The notes below the pieces were generated by a model. It made no database searches, had not been told where the DNA came from, and was given only the letters and a program-made list of their open reading frames with translations. The translations under genes were made by a program, and so were the position numbers. Positions 1-5,258 of a stretch of DNA of 5,258 nt are shown here, one piece after another. The stretch's first letter is position 1, and each line of letters opens with the position of its first letter. Location of the stretch: assembly GCA_945957075.1 (NCBI GenBank), contig CAMFJP010000093.1, forward strand, positions 1 to 5,258, in the 5' to 3' direction. The stretch is from an uncultured Chlamydiae bacterium. GTDB lineage: Bacteria > Chlamydiota > Chlamydiia > Chlamydiales > Rhabdochlamydiaceae.

Positions 1-114
1 CTGGCATTTGTGGTTGAGCTTGCATCATAGCTGCTTGGTGCATAGCTGGGTGCATGCCTGGCATTTGTGGTTGAGCTTGCATCATAGCTGCTTGTTGCAT
101 AGCTGCTAGCTGTT
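1..114 (-). repeat. 57-bp tandem repeat encoding a 19-residue unit
   Basis: Positions 1-37 and 58-94 are identical, and 39-48 matches 96-105 after a single G/T difference. The period is 57 bp, exactly 19 codons, so copy-number change keeps the frame. The unit on the minus strand reads QAAMMQAQPQMPGMHPAMH (residues 161-179). The next copy begins at residue 180 and is cut by the window edge, so more copies may follow. The adjacent 111-142 stretch is rich in GCT/CTG triplets (Gln/Ala codons on the minus strand) and is itself slippage-prone. Confidence 0.85.
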
Positions 115-574
115 GCTGCTGAGCTGCTGCTTGCTGCTGCTGAATGGCTTCAGCGGGAACGAGGTGACGCTGAACGCCGACCACGTTGCCGAATGGATCT
201 ACAACCGGTTGCTCGACGACAAACATTTGCGGCGCAGCTTGTTGTGGCGCTGGCGCCTGCTGTGGCCCGTTGTTTGCAGGTGGAGTCTTTGATGTGTCTT
301 TTGAGATAAGGGCTTTTGCGATAAAACCGATGATCAAAGCAAGTCCTCCAAAGAGGCAAGATTCTTTTGGGTGTTCTACAACAAACTCTTTAATGCTTGA
401 GAGTACAGAGCCGATTGCGGATGCGACGGACTTGATTATTTTACCAGCAAATGATGCGATTGTGCTTGCAGTGTCTTTAATCCACTCAACGGCTCTTCCA
501 AGGAAACTGCCAGTTGAAGCTGCTTGTTCTGCAATTTGAGATACGGGTAGTGATCCTACTGCTTGTATAGACAT
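1..574 (-). CDS. Unrecognised protein with one hydrophobic segment and a Gln/Met/Pro-rich repeat tail (3' end outside window)
   Basis: Reading leftwards from the ATG at 574-572, the frame stays open for 191 codons to the window edge, so the C-terminus is missing. The start is supported by AGGAGG at 585-580, five bases upstream, and by a promoter further up. Residues about 24-66 look like one or two amphipathic helices rich in Ile, Val, Ala, Ser and Lys. Residues 73-90 (CLFGGLALIIGFIAKALI) are hydrophobic and could be a membrane segment. A Pro/Ala/Gln linker (about 98-116) and a short ordered-looking stretch (117-143) follow. From residue 145 the protein is almost only Gln, Ala, Met, Pro and His, with a 19-residue tandem repeat. 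There is no classical signal peptide. I do not recognise the family. The composition fits a surface, inclusion-membrane or secreted effector protein of a chlamydia-like organism, but that is a guess. The reading frame is secure; the function is unknown. Confidence 0.8.
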   Translation of the reverse strand, partial: MSIQAVGSLPVSQIAEQAASTGSFLGRAVEWIKDTASTIASFAGKIIKSVASAIGSVLSSIKEFVVEHPKESCLFGGLALIIGFIAKALISKDTSKTPPANNGPQQAPAPQQAAPQMFVVEQPVVDPFGNVVGVQRHLVPAEAIQQQQAAAQQQQLAAMQQAAMMQAQPQMPGMHPAMHQAAMMQAQPQMP

Positions 575-622
575 CGAAACCTCCTAACGGTTGTTAACTT
601 CGATTGTGAATGTGCACAGGTC

Positions 623-650
623 ATTATACTTTGATATTGATTAATGTAAA
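623..650 (-). promoter_or_regulatory. Sigma70-type promoter for the leftward gene
   Basis: On the minus strand there is a TTTACA -35 box (plus 650-645, five of six consensus bases), a 16-bp AT-rich spacer, and a perfect TATAAT -10 box (628-623). Transcription would start near 616, giving a leader of about 40 bases before the ATG at 574. The position, orientation and match to consensus make this the best promoter in the window. It has not been shown experimentally. Confidence 0.55.
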
Positions 651-745
651 GAGATTGTTAAGGAATGATTTGTGTTTTTCATCTCTTGCATCCTCTGCGA
701 CTCTCATGTATTTTTATACTTGAAAATCAACTAGGAGGCTTATTT

Positions 746-1841
746 ATGTCACAAGAGATACAAGACACCATCAAAGCCATCGATAGCAGACTGCTACATA
801 TGTGGAGGTATCTTTGACATCGCATCGAAGATAGATAGACTGCGCATTTTAGATCAGCAGATGGAAGAGGCAAGTTTTTGGGAGGATGCGTCTTGTGCAA
901 AAAAGGTCATCGAGGAGGCTAATACATTGAAAGGATGGACTTTGCCCTATCTTGATTTGCGGCGCCGTTTTGATGATGTGGCCACGTTACTACCAGAGGC
1001 AATACAAACAGAAGATCACCACTTTGTTCTTGATTTGGAAAAAGAGCTAAGGGCTATCGATGCGGAGCTTGCAGAGCTTGAAATACGAAAAATGTTGGCG
1101 CACCCTTTTGATAAAAAAAATTGCTATTTAAGTATTAATGCGGGCGCTGGGGGCACAGAGGCATGTGATTGGGCGCTTATGCTCTCGCGGATGTATCAAA
1201 GATGGTGTGTGCGTCGAGGGTGGAAAGTCGAGGCTTTAGATACAGTTCCAGGCGATGTTGCGGGCATTAAAAGCGTTACCTATAAAATTGAAGGCTCTTT
1301 TGCCTATGGCTATTGCAAGGCAGAAAAGGGGGTTCATAGACTTGTTCGCATTTCTCCTTTTGATAGTAATGCTAAAAGGCATACAAGCTTTGCATCTGTG
1401 GATGTAACGCCAGATATTGATGAAGAAATTCAAGTTGAAATTAGACCAGATCAAATACGAGTCGACACCTATAGGGCCTCTGGAGCTGGTGGTCAACATG
1501 TTAATAAAACAGATTCTGCAGTACGGATTACCCACCTCCCAACAAATATTGTTGTCTCTTGCCAAAATGAAAGGAGCCAAATTCAAAATCGAGAGACCTG
1601 CCTTAAGCTGTTATCAGCGAAATTATATGAAATGGAAGTTAGGCGCCGAGAAGAAGAGGTGCAGGGGCTTGGTGAAGAAAAAAAGAAAATCGAGTGGGGC
1701 AGTCAGATTCGCAATTATGTGTTTCAGCCCTACACCCTTGTCAAAGATGCACGAACAAAGTATGAAAGAGGGGATATAGCATCTGTAATGGATGGGGATT
1801 TAGACGGTTTTGTTAATGCTTACTTAAAGGAGTTTGGGTAA
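746..1841 (+). CDS. prfB: Peptide chain release factor 2 (RF2), expressed through a programmed +1 frameshift
   Basis: RF2 recognises UGA and UAA in the ribosomal A site and triggers peptide release. The start at 746 has AGGAGG at 733-738, seven bases away. Reading begins MSQEIQDTIK and meets an in-frame TGA at codon 24 (815-817). A +1 shift there continues into the long frame to 1841, giving 364 residues, almost the same as E. coli RF2 (365). Visible motifs are the SPF stop-codon-recognition tripeptide at residues 203-205, which marks RF2 rather than RF1, and the catalytic GGQ at 248-250 within RASGAGGQHVN. The residue matching E. coli position 246 is Ala, the form associated with high activity. 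The N-terminal helical domain comes first, then the SPF and GGQ domains in normal order. The gene opens a tight operon with the GNAT and yebC genes. RF2 level should be autoregulated: scarce RF2 makes the ribosome pause at the TGA and shift frame. Confidence 0.96.
803..818 (+). promoter_or_regulatory. prfB programmed +1 frameshift site
   Basis: The sequence TGGAGGTATCTTTGAC contains an internal Shine-Dalgarno-like GGAGG (804-808), a three-base TAT spacer, the slippery codon CTT (812-814), and the stop TGA (815-817) followed by C. This is the standard RF2 recoding cassette, with the same spacing as in E. coli. After slipping from CTT to TTT, translation resumes at GAC (816-818) in the frame of the main body of RF2. 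Confidence 0.95.
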
Positions 1842-2338
1842 TGTGCCCAATTATCGATCACGATATACGTTATATGCACTTGCAGGACGCTCCTTATCTT
1901 AAAGAGTGGCTACTATCGCCTCGTATGCTCGAGGGTTTTCCGATGTCTGATGAAAAAGAGACAGAGGATACGATTCAGTGTTGGATGGGGTTTTGTCGAT
2001 ATAACTGCGGGTTAACAGTTACTGTTGATGATATTCCTTGTGCCATGGGAGTGCTTTTTTTGATGCCTTATCGAAAGGTCGCGCACCATTGTATTTTTAA
2101 TATGATCGTAGCCCCTGAGTGGCAACGTAAGGGGATTGGGAGTTCTCTTTTAAAAAATCTTAAGCATTTAGCGAAAACCTATTTTAGCATTGAATGGATG
2201 CTGATAGATGTCTTTGAAGGCACTCAGATTGCCCCCTTTTTGCTAAAACGGGAGTTTACAATTCTTTTGAAGCAAGAGGATTACGTCAAAGATGAAACTG
2301 GATATAAAGCCAGACTTTTAATGGAGTGCGCGCTGTGA
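1841..2338 (+). CDS. GNAT-family N-acetyltransferase 1, divergent motif B (RimI/RimL-like)
   Basis: This 165-residue protein has normal GNAT length. Family members transfer the acetyl group of acetyl-CoA to an amine, often a protein N-terminus, a lysine or a small molecule. The CoA pyrophosphate loop of motif A is visible as QRKGIG (residues 95-100), preceded by a beta strand (FNMIVAPEW) and followed by a helix. The motif B region is degraded. Where the neighbouring paralogue has N-P-A...L-Y...G-F, this protein has Thr128, Leu134 in place of the usual Tyr, and Glu138 in place of Gly. It may still bind CoA but act differently. The ATG overlaps the prfB stop by one base (TAATG), with AAAGGAG at 1826-1832, so translation is probably coupled to RF2. 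The substrate is unknown. The position resembles that of the small gene between prfB and yebC in Chlamydia, from memory. Confidence 0.85.
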   Translation: MCPIIDHDIRYMHLQDAPYLKEWLLSPRMLEGFPMSDEKETEDTIQCWMGFCRYNCGLTVTVDDIPCAMGVLFLMPYRKVAHHCIFNMIVAPEWQRKGIGSSLLKNLKHLAKTYFSIEWMLIDVFEGTQIAPFLLKREFTILLKQEDYVKDETGYKARLLMECAL

Positions 2339-2829
2339 TATTATGCTCTTTTCGAGATGCTGTCGAAGAAGATAGTTTGTGGCTAAAAGAGTCTCTTTTA
2401 GAAGAAGATGTGCTTTGTTGGTTTCCGATGGGAGATGAGAGGGAGGTAGAGGATGCTGTGCGCATTTGGATTGGATACAACCGGCTGGGGAGTGCCTTTA
2501 CAGCACTTAGCCCTGAGGGAGATATTTGTGGAATGGCAACACTATATATTCAACCTTTTAAGAAATATCGGCACCAGTGTCTTTTTTCGATTGTTGTTGG
2601 TAAAAAATGGCGTGGACAGGGCATTGGTAAGCAGATTATTGAATATTTAGAACATGTAGCGCAAACCAAATTTCATATTGAGATTTTACATTTAGAGGTC
2701 TATGAGGGGAACCCGGCACAACGGCTATATGCCCGTATGGGTTTTAAGACATTTGGCAAGCAACCTGGATTTATTAAAGATAGGCAAGGCCGGTACTTTG
2801 CAAAAAATTTCATGCAAAAAAGATTATAA
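2335..2829 (+). CDS. GNAT-family N-acetyltransferase 2 (RimI/RimL-like)
   Basis: I chose the GTG at 2335. It gives a four-base GTGA overlap with the preceding stop and has GGAG at 2323-2326, eight bases upstream. An in-frame GTG at 2326 would add three residues but lacks a ribosome binding site. The product is 164 residues. It shows the motif A loop RGQGIG (93-98) after the strand FSIVVGKKW, and an intact motif B (EGNPAQRLYARMGF, about 124-137) with the usual Asn, Tyr and Gly-Phe. It is a clear tandem paralogue of the gene before it: both carry FPM(G/S)DE followed by an E-D-x-(I/V) stretch, the motif A region, and K-D in the C-terminus at matching positions. It is probably the catalytically normal member of the pair. 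Its place between prfB and yebC suggests, without proving, a target in the translation machinery. Confidence 0.87.
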   Translation: MILCSFRDAVEEDSLWLKESLLEEDVLCWFPMGDEREVEDAVRIWIGYNRLGSAFTALSPEGDICGMATLYIQPFKKYRHQCLFSIVVGKKWRGQGIGKQIIEYLEHVAQTKFHIEILHLEVYEGNPAQRLYARMGFKTFGKQPGFIKDRQGRYFAKNFMQKRL

Positions 2830-2841
2830 CAGGACACGTTT

Positions 2842-3573
2842 ATGGCAGGACATAGTAAATGGGCCAATATTAAACATCGTAAGGGAAAAGCAGACGCAAT
2901 CAAGGGAAAGCTCTTTTCTAAAGTGACTAAAGAAATTATTAGCTCTGTAAAGCAGGGAGGAGCGGATGTTAAATCCAATCCGCGGCTACGCCTTGCTATT
3001 CAAAAAGCGAAAGCTGTTAACCTTCCTAATGATAATATAGAAAGAAATATTAAGAAGGCAGCTAGTGCCGATCAGGCCGATTTTGAATCTTTAGTCTATG
3101 AGTTATATGGGTATGGAGGTGTTGGGATCATTGTAGAAATATTAACCGATAATAAAAACAGGTCTATTTCTGATTTGCGTATTGCAACCAATAAGCGGGG
3201 GGGCGTCCTTGCAAATCCAGGCTCTGTTGCTTTTAATTTTGATAAGAAAGGGGTCATTCAGGTTCCAAAAGAAGGGGTCGAAGAAGAAGTTCTATTTATG
3301 GCAGCAACCGATGCTGGCGCCGAGGATTTTGAGACTGTTGAAGATTTTTTTATTATTACAACGCCGCCTACTGCTCTTTTTCAAGTTAAAGATAAATTAG
3401 ATGCTTTGCACATTGCATCTGCAATGGCCGATTTTGAAATGATCCCAAAGGCATATGTTGTTTGTAACGAAGAAGATGCGAAGTCAAATCTGGCATTAAT
3501 TGAGTGGCTTGAGGCTATAGATGATGTCGATGAAGTTTATCATAATATGCAAATATCTAATGAAGAGGTATAA
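2842..3573 (+). CDS. yebC: YebC/TACO1-family protein
   Basis: The start at 2842 follows AGGA (2831-2834) by seven bases and lies 12 bases after GNAT 2, so this is the fourth gene of the operon. The 243-residue length matches the family (about 240-250). The N-terminus MAGHSKWANIKHRKGKAD is the family hallmark. It is followed by the basic helical domain (VKSNPRLRLAIQKAKAVNLP, residues 43-62) with DNIERNIKKA after it, then by the GYGGVGIIVEILTDNKNR strand region and NKRGGVLANPGSVAFNF. The C-terminal half is acidic. The family has been described both as transcription regulators (PmpR-like) and as translation factors: mitochondrial TACO1 supports COX1 translation, and bacterial members relieve ribosome stalling at proline runs. 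Its linkage to prfB favours the translation role here. It is cytoplasmic, and no truncation is seen. Confidence 0.96.
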   Translation: MAGHSKWANIKHRKGKADAIKGKLFSKVTKEIISSVKQGGADVKSNPRLRLAIQKAKAVNLPNDNIERNIKKAASADQADFESLVYELYGYGGVGIIVEILTDNKNRSISDLRIATNKRGGVLANPGSVAFNFDKKGVIQVPKEGVEEEVLFMAATDAGAEDFETVEDFFIITTPPTALFQVKDKLDALHIASAMADFEMIPKAYVVCNEEDAKSNLALIEWLEAIDDVDEVYHNMQISNEEV

Positions 3574-3588
3574 TATCGGCATTATAAT
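3569..3588 (+). promoter_or_regulatory. Possible internal promoter -10 boxes upstream of the lipase-like gene
   Basis: Two perfect TATAAT hexamers lie at 3569-3574 (overlapping the yebC stop codon) and 3583-3588, just upstream of the ribosome binding site AAGGGG (3593-3598). Neither has a recognisable -35 box at 16-18 bp, and the second would leave almost no leader. They may give the 470-residue protein its own weak promoter within the operon, or may simply reflect AT-rich sequence. Confidence 0.25.
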
Positions 3589-3605
3589 TAATAAGGGGTT
3601 ATAAA

Positions 3606-5018
3606 ATGATTTCTGCGCCTTCCTTTTTAGATTTTTGTACCCTAGCAAAACGAGCTGAGAGAAGTACTGCATTTGCTGTGACTGAGCAGGGGGCTCTTCG
3701 TCCTATTGGAAAGAAAGAAAAATGTGATAAGGCGGTGCATATAAAAACATGGAATGCATTTCTTCGCTCCATGCAATCTCTTTGCGATCAAAGGCATATA
3801 GATCTTTTATGCAAAAGATATAATATAGACCTTGAGCAAGTAAGATCCTTGCCATTAACTGTCAAACTAATTCGTTTATTTCAGTACGGTTTGCAGGTTC
3901 CAAGTGATTATCATATGCCAAATCGCATACTCATGCTCTATCGTACTGGTAGTATTCCGTTTTCTGTAGATAAAAAAGAGGGGAATCGTTGGCAAGAGTG
4001 GGGTACATTTCGCGTGTCGCCGGATGTCATTGAAAAGACACTATATCGTATTGTTCATGGATTGGCAAACAAAAGCCTTCCTGTTGATGCATATATAGAG
4101 CGTTTGACCCGTTGTATTACAAATTGTCGCTTGGAGACGGGGATGTGGCTGCCGGCGCACAATGGAGAGTGGTACCGTGTTACACATACACTAAATTGTA
4201 AAAGTCTTGTCGCAGCGGTCTTAGAGCCTGTAAATGCGCAATCTCAGCTTCCAGCGCTTTTTTTATTTAGACCAAGTCAATACACCTGGTCTGAGGGGGC
4301 AAAGTGGACAACGCTTGATGATTTACATCCAGATATTGGCAGCATTGGATATGAAGATGCGCAGAAAGAGATTTACAAGGTAATGCAAGATCTTATACGC
4401 AAAGGGCGCCCCATTGTTGGAGGGGGGTATAGTCTAGGGGGAGTGCACTTGCAGCTTTGTGCCGCAGACTATCCTCTTGCTTTTTCTAAGATCTATCTTT
4501 TTGCAAGCCCAAGCATTGCTAAAAAAGATGCGCGGCGCTTTGCAGAAGGGGTTAATAAATGGAGGGGACATCGGTTGCCTCATCCTGTTGAAATTTATAG
4601 CTACCGGGCGTTTCAAGGTGCGCTGTGCGGTAAGCCCCTGAGTCCACCTCCGCAGGATATGATTTGCCGTGTTGGAAAGGATCATCTTGGTTTTGGAGCT
4701 GTGCACCCAGATTGCCATGTTCATTTAACGCATATGTATGTAGATGCTAACAAAAAACAATCTTATGGGGATTTGCACCGCATGCCCTTTTTAAGCGAGG
4801 ATCGGCGTAAAACGGGGCAAGTTATGGTGTCTTTTGAGGGAAATGCTTTGCAAAGACAGCTTAGCAATTCTTTAAGGGGAAAGCATGTTATTTATTATGA
4901 AAAGCTGCGCACTGCTCTCGCCATAATCATTCGACCTTTAGTCTCTACAATCGATAAAGTTCTAACCTGTATGCAAAAAAAATGGGGTGTAGACCCTTTC
5001 AAGTATCAACCTGTGTAA
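3606..5018 (+). CDS. Lipase-class-3-like alpha/beta hydrolase, uncharacterised
   Basis: The ATG at 3606 has AAGGGG (3593-3598) seven bases upstream. The 470-residue frame ends in a double stop, TAATAA. The N-terminal ~130 residues look mostly helical and match no family I know. A hydrolase-like core begins around residue 195. It contains LPALFLFRPS, then DIGSIGYEDAQKEI and a helix, then the strand plus nucleophile elbow IVGGGYSLGG with Ser276 (G-Y-S-L-G), then IYLFASPSI, which resembles the GSP strand of class-3 lipases. The catalytic His could be one of several in HPDCHVHLTH (367-376). No Asp stands in the usual place after the next strand, which reads IYSYRAFQGA. Residues about 434-455 form a hydrophobic or amphipathic C-terminal helix. 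No signal peptide is seen. Chlamydiae carry lineage-specific proteins of this general kind, some of them secreted, but no secretion signal can be shown here. It follows yebC by 32 bp and may be cotranscribed. Confidence 0.75.
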   Translation: MISAPSFLDFCTLAKRAERSTAFAVTEQGALRPIGKKEKCDKAVHIKTWNAFLRSMQSLCDQRHIDLLCKRYNIDLEQVRSLPLTVKLIRLFQYGLQVPSDYHMPNRILMLYRTGSIPFSVDKKEGNRWQEWGTFRVSPDVIEKTLYRIVHGLANKSLPVDAYIERLTRCITNCRLETGMWLPAHNGEWYRVTHTLNCKSLVAAVLEPVNAQSQLPALFLFRPSQYTWSEGAKWTTLDDLHPDIGSIGYEDAQKEIYKVMQDLIRKGRPIVGGGYSLGGVHLQLCAADYPLAFSKIYLFASPSIAKKDARRFAEGVNKWRGHRLPHPVEIYSYRAFQGALCGKPLSPPPQDMICRVGKDHLGFGAVHPDCHVHLTHMYVDANKKQSYGDLHRMPFLSEDRRKTGQVMVSFEGNALQRQLSNSLRGKHVIYYEKLRTALAIIIRPLVSTIDKVLTCMQKKWGVDPFKYQPV

Positions 5019-5088
5019 TAACTCACTCATGTTACGCAGCCGCTGATTCTGTCTTGTAACATAAGTTAAATAACTCATGTTACGCAGC
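5017..5088 (+). repeat. Pair of 20-bp direct repeats downstream of the lipase-like gene
   Basis: AATAACTCATGTTACGCAGC occurs at 5069-5088. It also occurs at 5017-5040 with an extra four-base CTCA tandem duplication. The first copy starts inside the stop codon of the preceding gene. The uninterrupted 16-bp core ACTCATGTTACGCAGC is at 5025-5040 and 5073-5088, starting 48 bp apart. Such a pair could be a remnant of a small mobile or dispersed element, or a binding site. No transposase or target duplication is visible. Confidence 0.7.
5056..5083. repeat. 28-bp near-perfect palindrome
   Basis: GTAACAT (5056-5062) pairs with ATGTTAC (5077-5083), and AGTTA (5064-5068) pairs with TAACT (5071-5075). 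This leaves a two-base AA loop and a single A/C mismatch, so 12 of 13 pairs match. The right arm overlaps the second direct repeat. The stem is AT-rich and is not followed by a T-run on either strand, so it is not a standard intrinsic terminator. It could still mark the 3' end of the operon transcript or be a protein-binding site. Confidence 0.6.
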
Positions 5089-5108
5089 TATAAAAAAAGA
5101 GAATAAAA

Positions 5109-5218
5109 GTCTTTTAGCTAGCTTATAGAGACATGTCGGGGACAAGTCCTCCGGCATTGTCCCCCGCTTGCCCCCTTGAGACGCAGGGGACTGTGCCAAA
5201 TCAATCCTCCTGCGGAGG
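5109..5218. other. Hairpin-rich, GC-rich non-coding stretch
   Basis: This part of the final 240 bases holds successive inverted repeats. 5109-5132 is an imperfect hairpin centred on AGCTAGCT. 5138-5145 (GGGGACAA) pairs with 5157-5164 (TTGTCCCC) around an 11-base loop. 5172-5176 (CCCCT) pairs with 5185-5189 (AGGGG). 5206-5210 (CCTCC) pairs with 5214-5218 (GGAGG) around a three-base loop. GC content is about two thirds over 5161-5220 by hand count, far above the coding regions. No tRNA, rRNA or known RNA could be recognised. It may be a dispersed intergenic repeat or a structured RNA that continues past the window. Confidence 0.4.
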
Positions 5219-5258
5219 CCCGTATATAATACTGTGCCTCCTTGTGCGGACCGCTGCG

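Noticed and set aside
1..142. CRISPR array suggested by repeated units
   Set aside because: The units are contiguous, in frame, 57 bp long and protein-coding, with no unique spacers.
150..539. Open frames at 186-539 (+) and 150-359 (-) over the left-edge gene
   Set aside because: Both are shadows of the 574-1 minus-strand gene, which has its own promoter and ribosome binding site. Their translations (Cys/Gly/Arg runs) are not protein-like.
715..720. TATACT as a -10 box for prfB
   Set aside because: No acceptable -35 box lies 16-18 bp upstream; the nearest, TTGCAT at 686-691, is 23 bp away. The operon must have a promoter in or near this spacer, but I cannot place it with confidence.
665..745. 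In-frame upstream ATG at 665 that would extend RF2 by 27 residues
   Set aside because: The extension crosses the strong AGGAGG (733-738) that serves ATG 746. It encodes a Leu/Cys-rich stretch unlike RF2 N-termini, and would push the frameshift well beyond the usual codon 24-26.
1236..1779. Overlapping frames inside prfB on both strands
   Set aside because: RF2 motifs fix the true frame. These have no ribosome binding sites or recognisable domains.
5056..5164. Intrinsic terminator for the operon
   Set aside because: Neither the palindrome at 5056-5083 nor the GGGGACAA/TTGTCCCC hairpin is followed by a T-run on the plus strand. The A-run at 5092-5098 follows the palindrome on the plus strand but precedes it on the minus strand, so it fits neither orientation.
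5133..5258. Plus-strand partial ORF starting at ATG 5133
   Set aside because: It has no convincing Shine-Dalgarno. Both strands are open, and the translation is Pro/Ser/Cys-rich and overlaps hairpins, so I do not call a gene.

Overview
The window most resembles the chromosome of a chlamydia-like bacterium (order Chlamydiales, environmental or amoeba-associated type). The main reason is gene order. A release factor 2 gene (prfB) is followed by GNAT acetyltransferase genes and then yebC, and I recall the same prfB / small protein / yebC order in Chlamydia. The moderately AT-rich coding sequence (roughly 40% GC in lines I counted) and two lineage-restricted proteins fit this. The assignment is inference, because no rRNA or other decisive marker is present.

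Layout: (1) 1-574, minus strand: the 5' part of a gene that runs off the left edge. It encodes an unrecognised protein with one hydrophobic segment and a Gln/Met/Ala/Pro-rich tail carrying a 19-residue tandem repeat. It is missed by simple ORF listing because its end lies outside the window. (2) 575-745: a 171-bp divergent spacer with a good promoter for the minus-strand gene. (3) 746-3573, plus strand: a compact cluster prfB, GNAT 1, GNAT 2, yebC. The junctions are a 1-bp overlap, a 4-bp overlap and a 12-bp gap, so it is very probably one operon. prfB needs a programmed +1 frameshift at codon 24 to be full length. (4) 3606-5018, plus strand: a 470-residue protein with a class-3-lipase-like nucleophile elbow. 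It may belong to the same operon or use its own weak promoter. (5) 5019-5258: no convincing gene, but short direct repeats, a 28-bp near-perfect palindrome, and a sharp change to GC-rich sequence full of small hairpins.

The operon has a translation theme. RF2 terminates at UGA/UAA and autoregulates by frameshifting, and YebC-family proteins act on translation or as regulators. The two RimI/RimL-like acetyltransferases between them could modify a component of the translation apparatus, though their substrates are unknown. The two GNATs are clearly tandem paralogues, and the first has lost several residues of the usual motif B.

The most interesting items are the divergent GNAT pair inside a translation operon, the repeat-bearing membrane-type protein at the left edge, the lipase-like protein with no obvious catalytic acid, and the hairpin-rich GC island at the right edge. 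I found no clear evidence of a wholly new multi-gene system.
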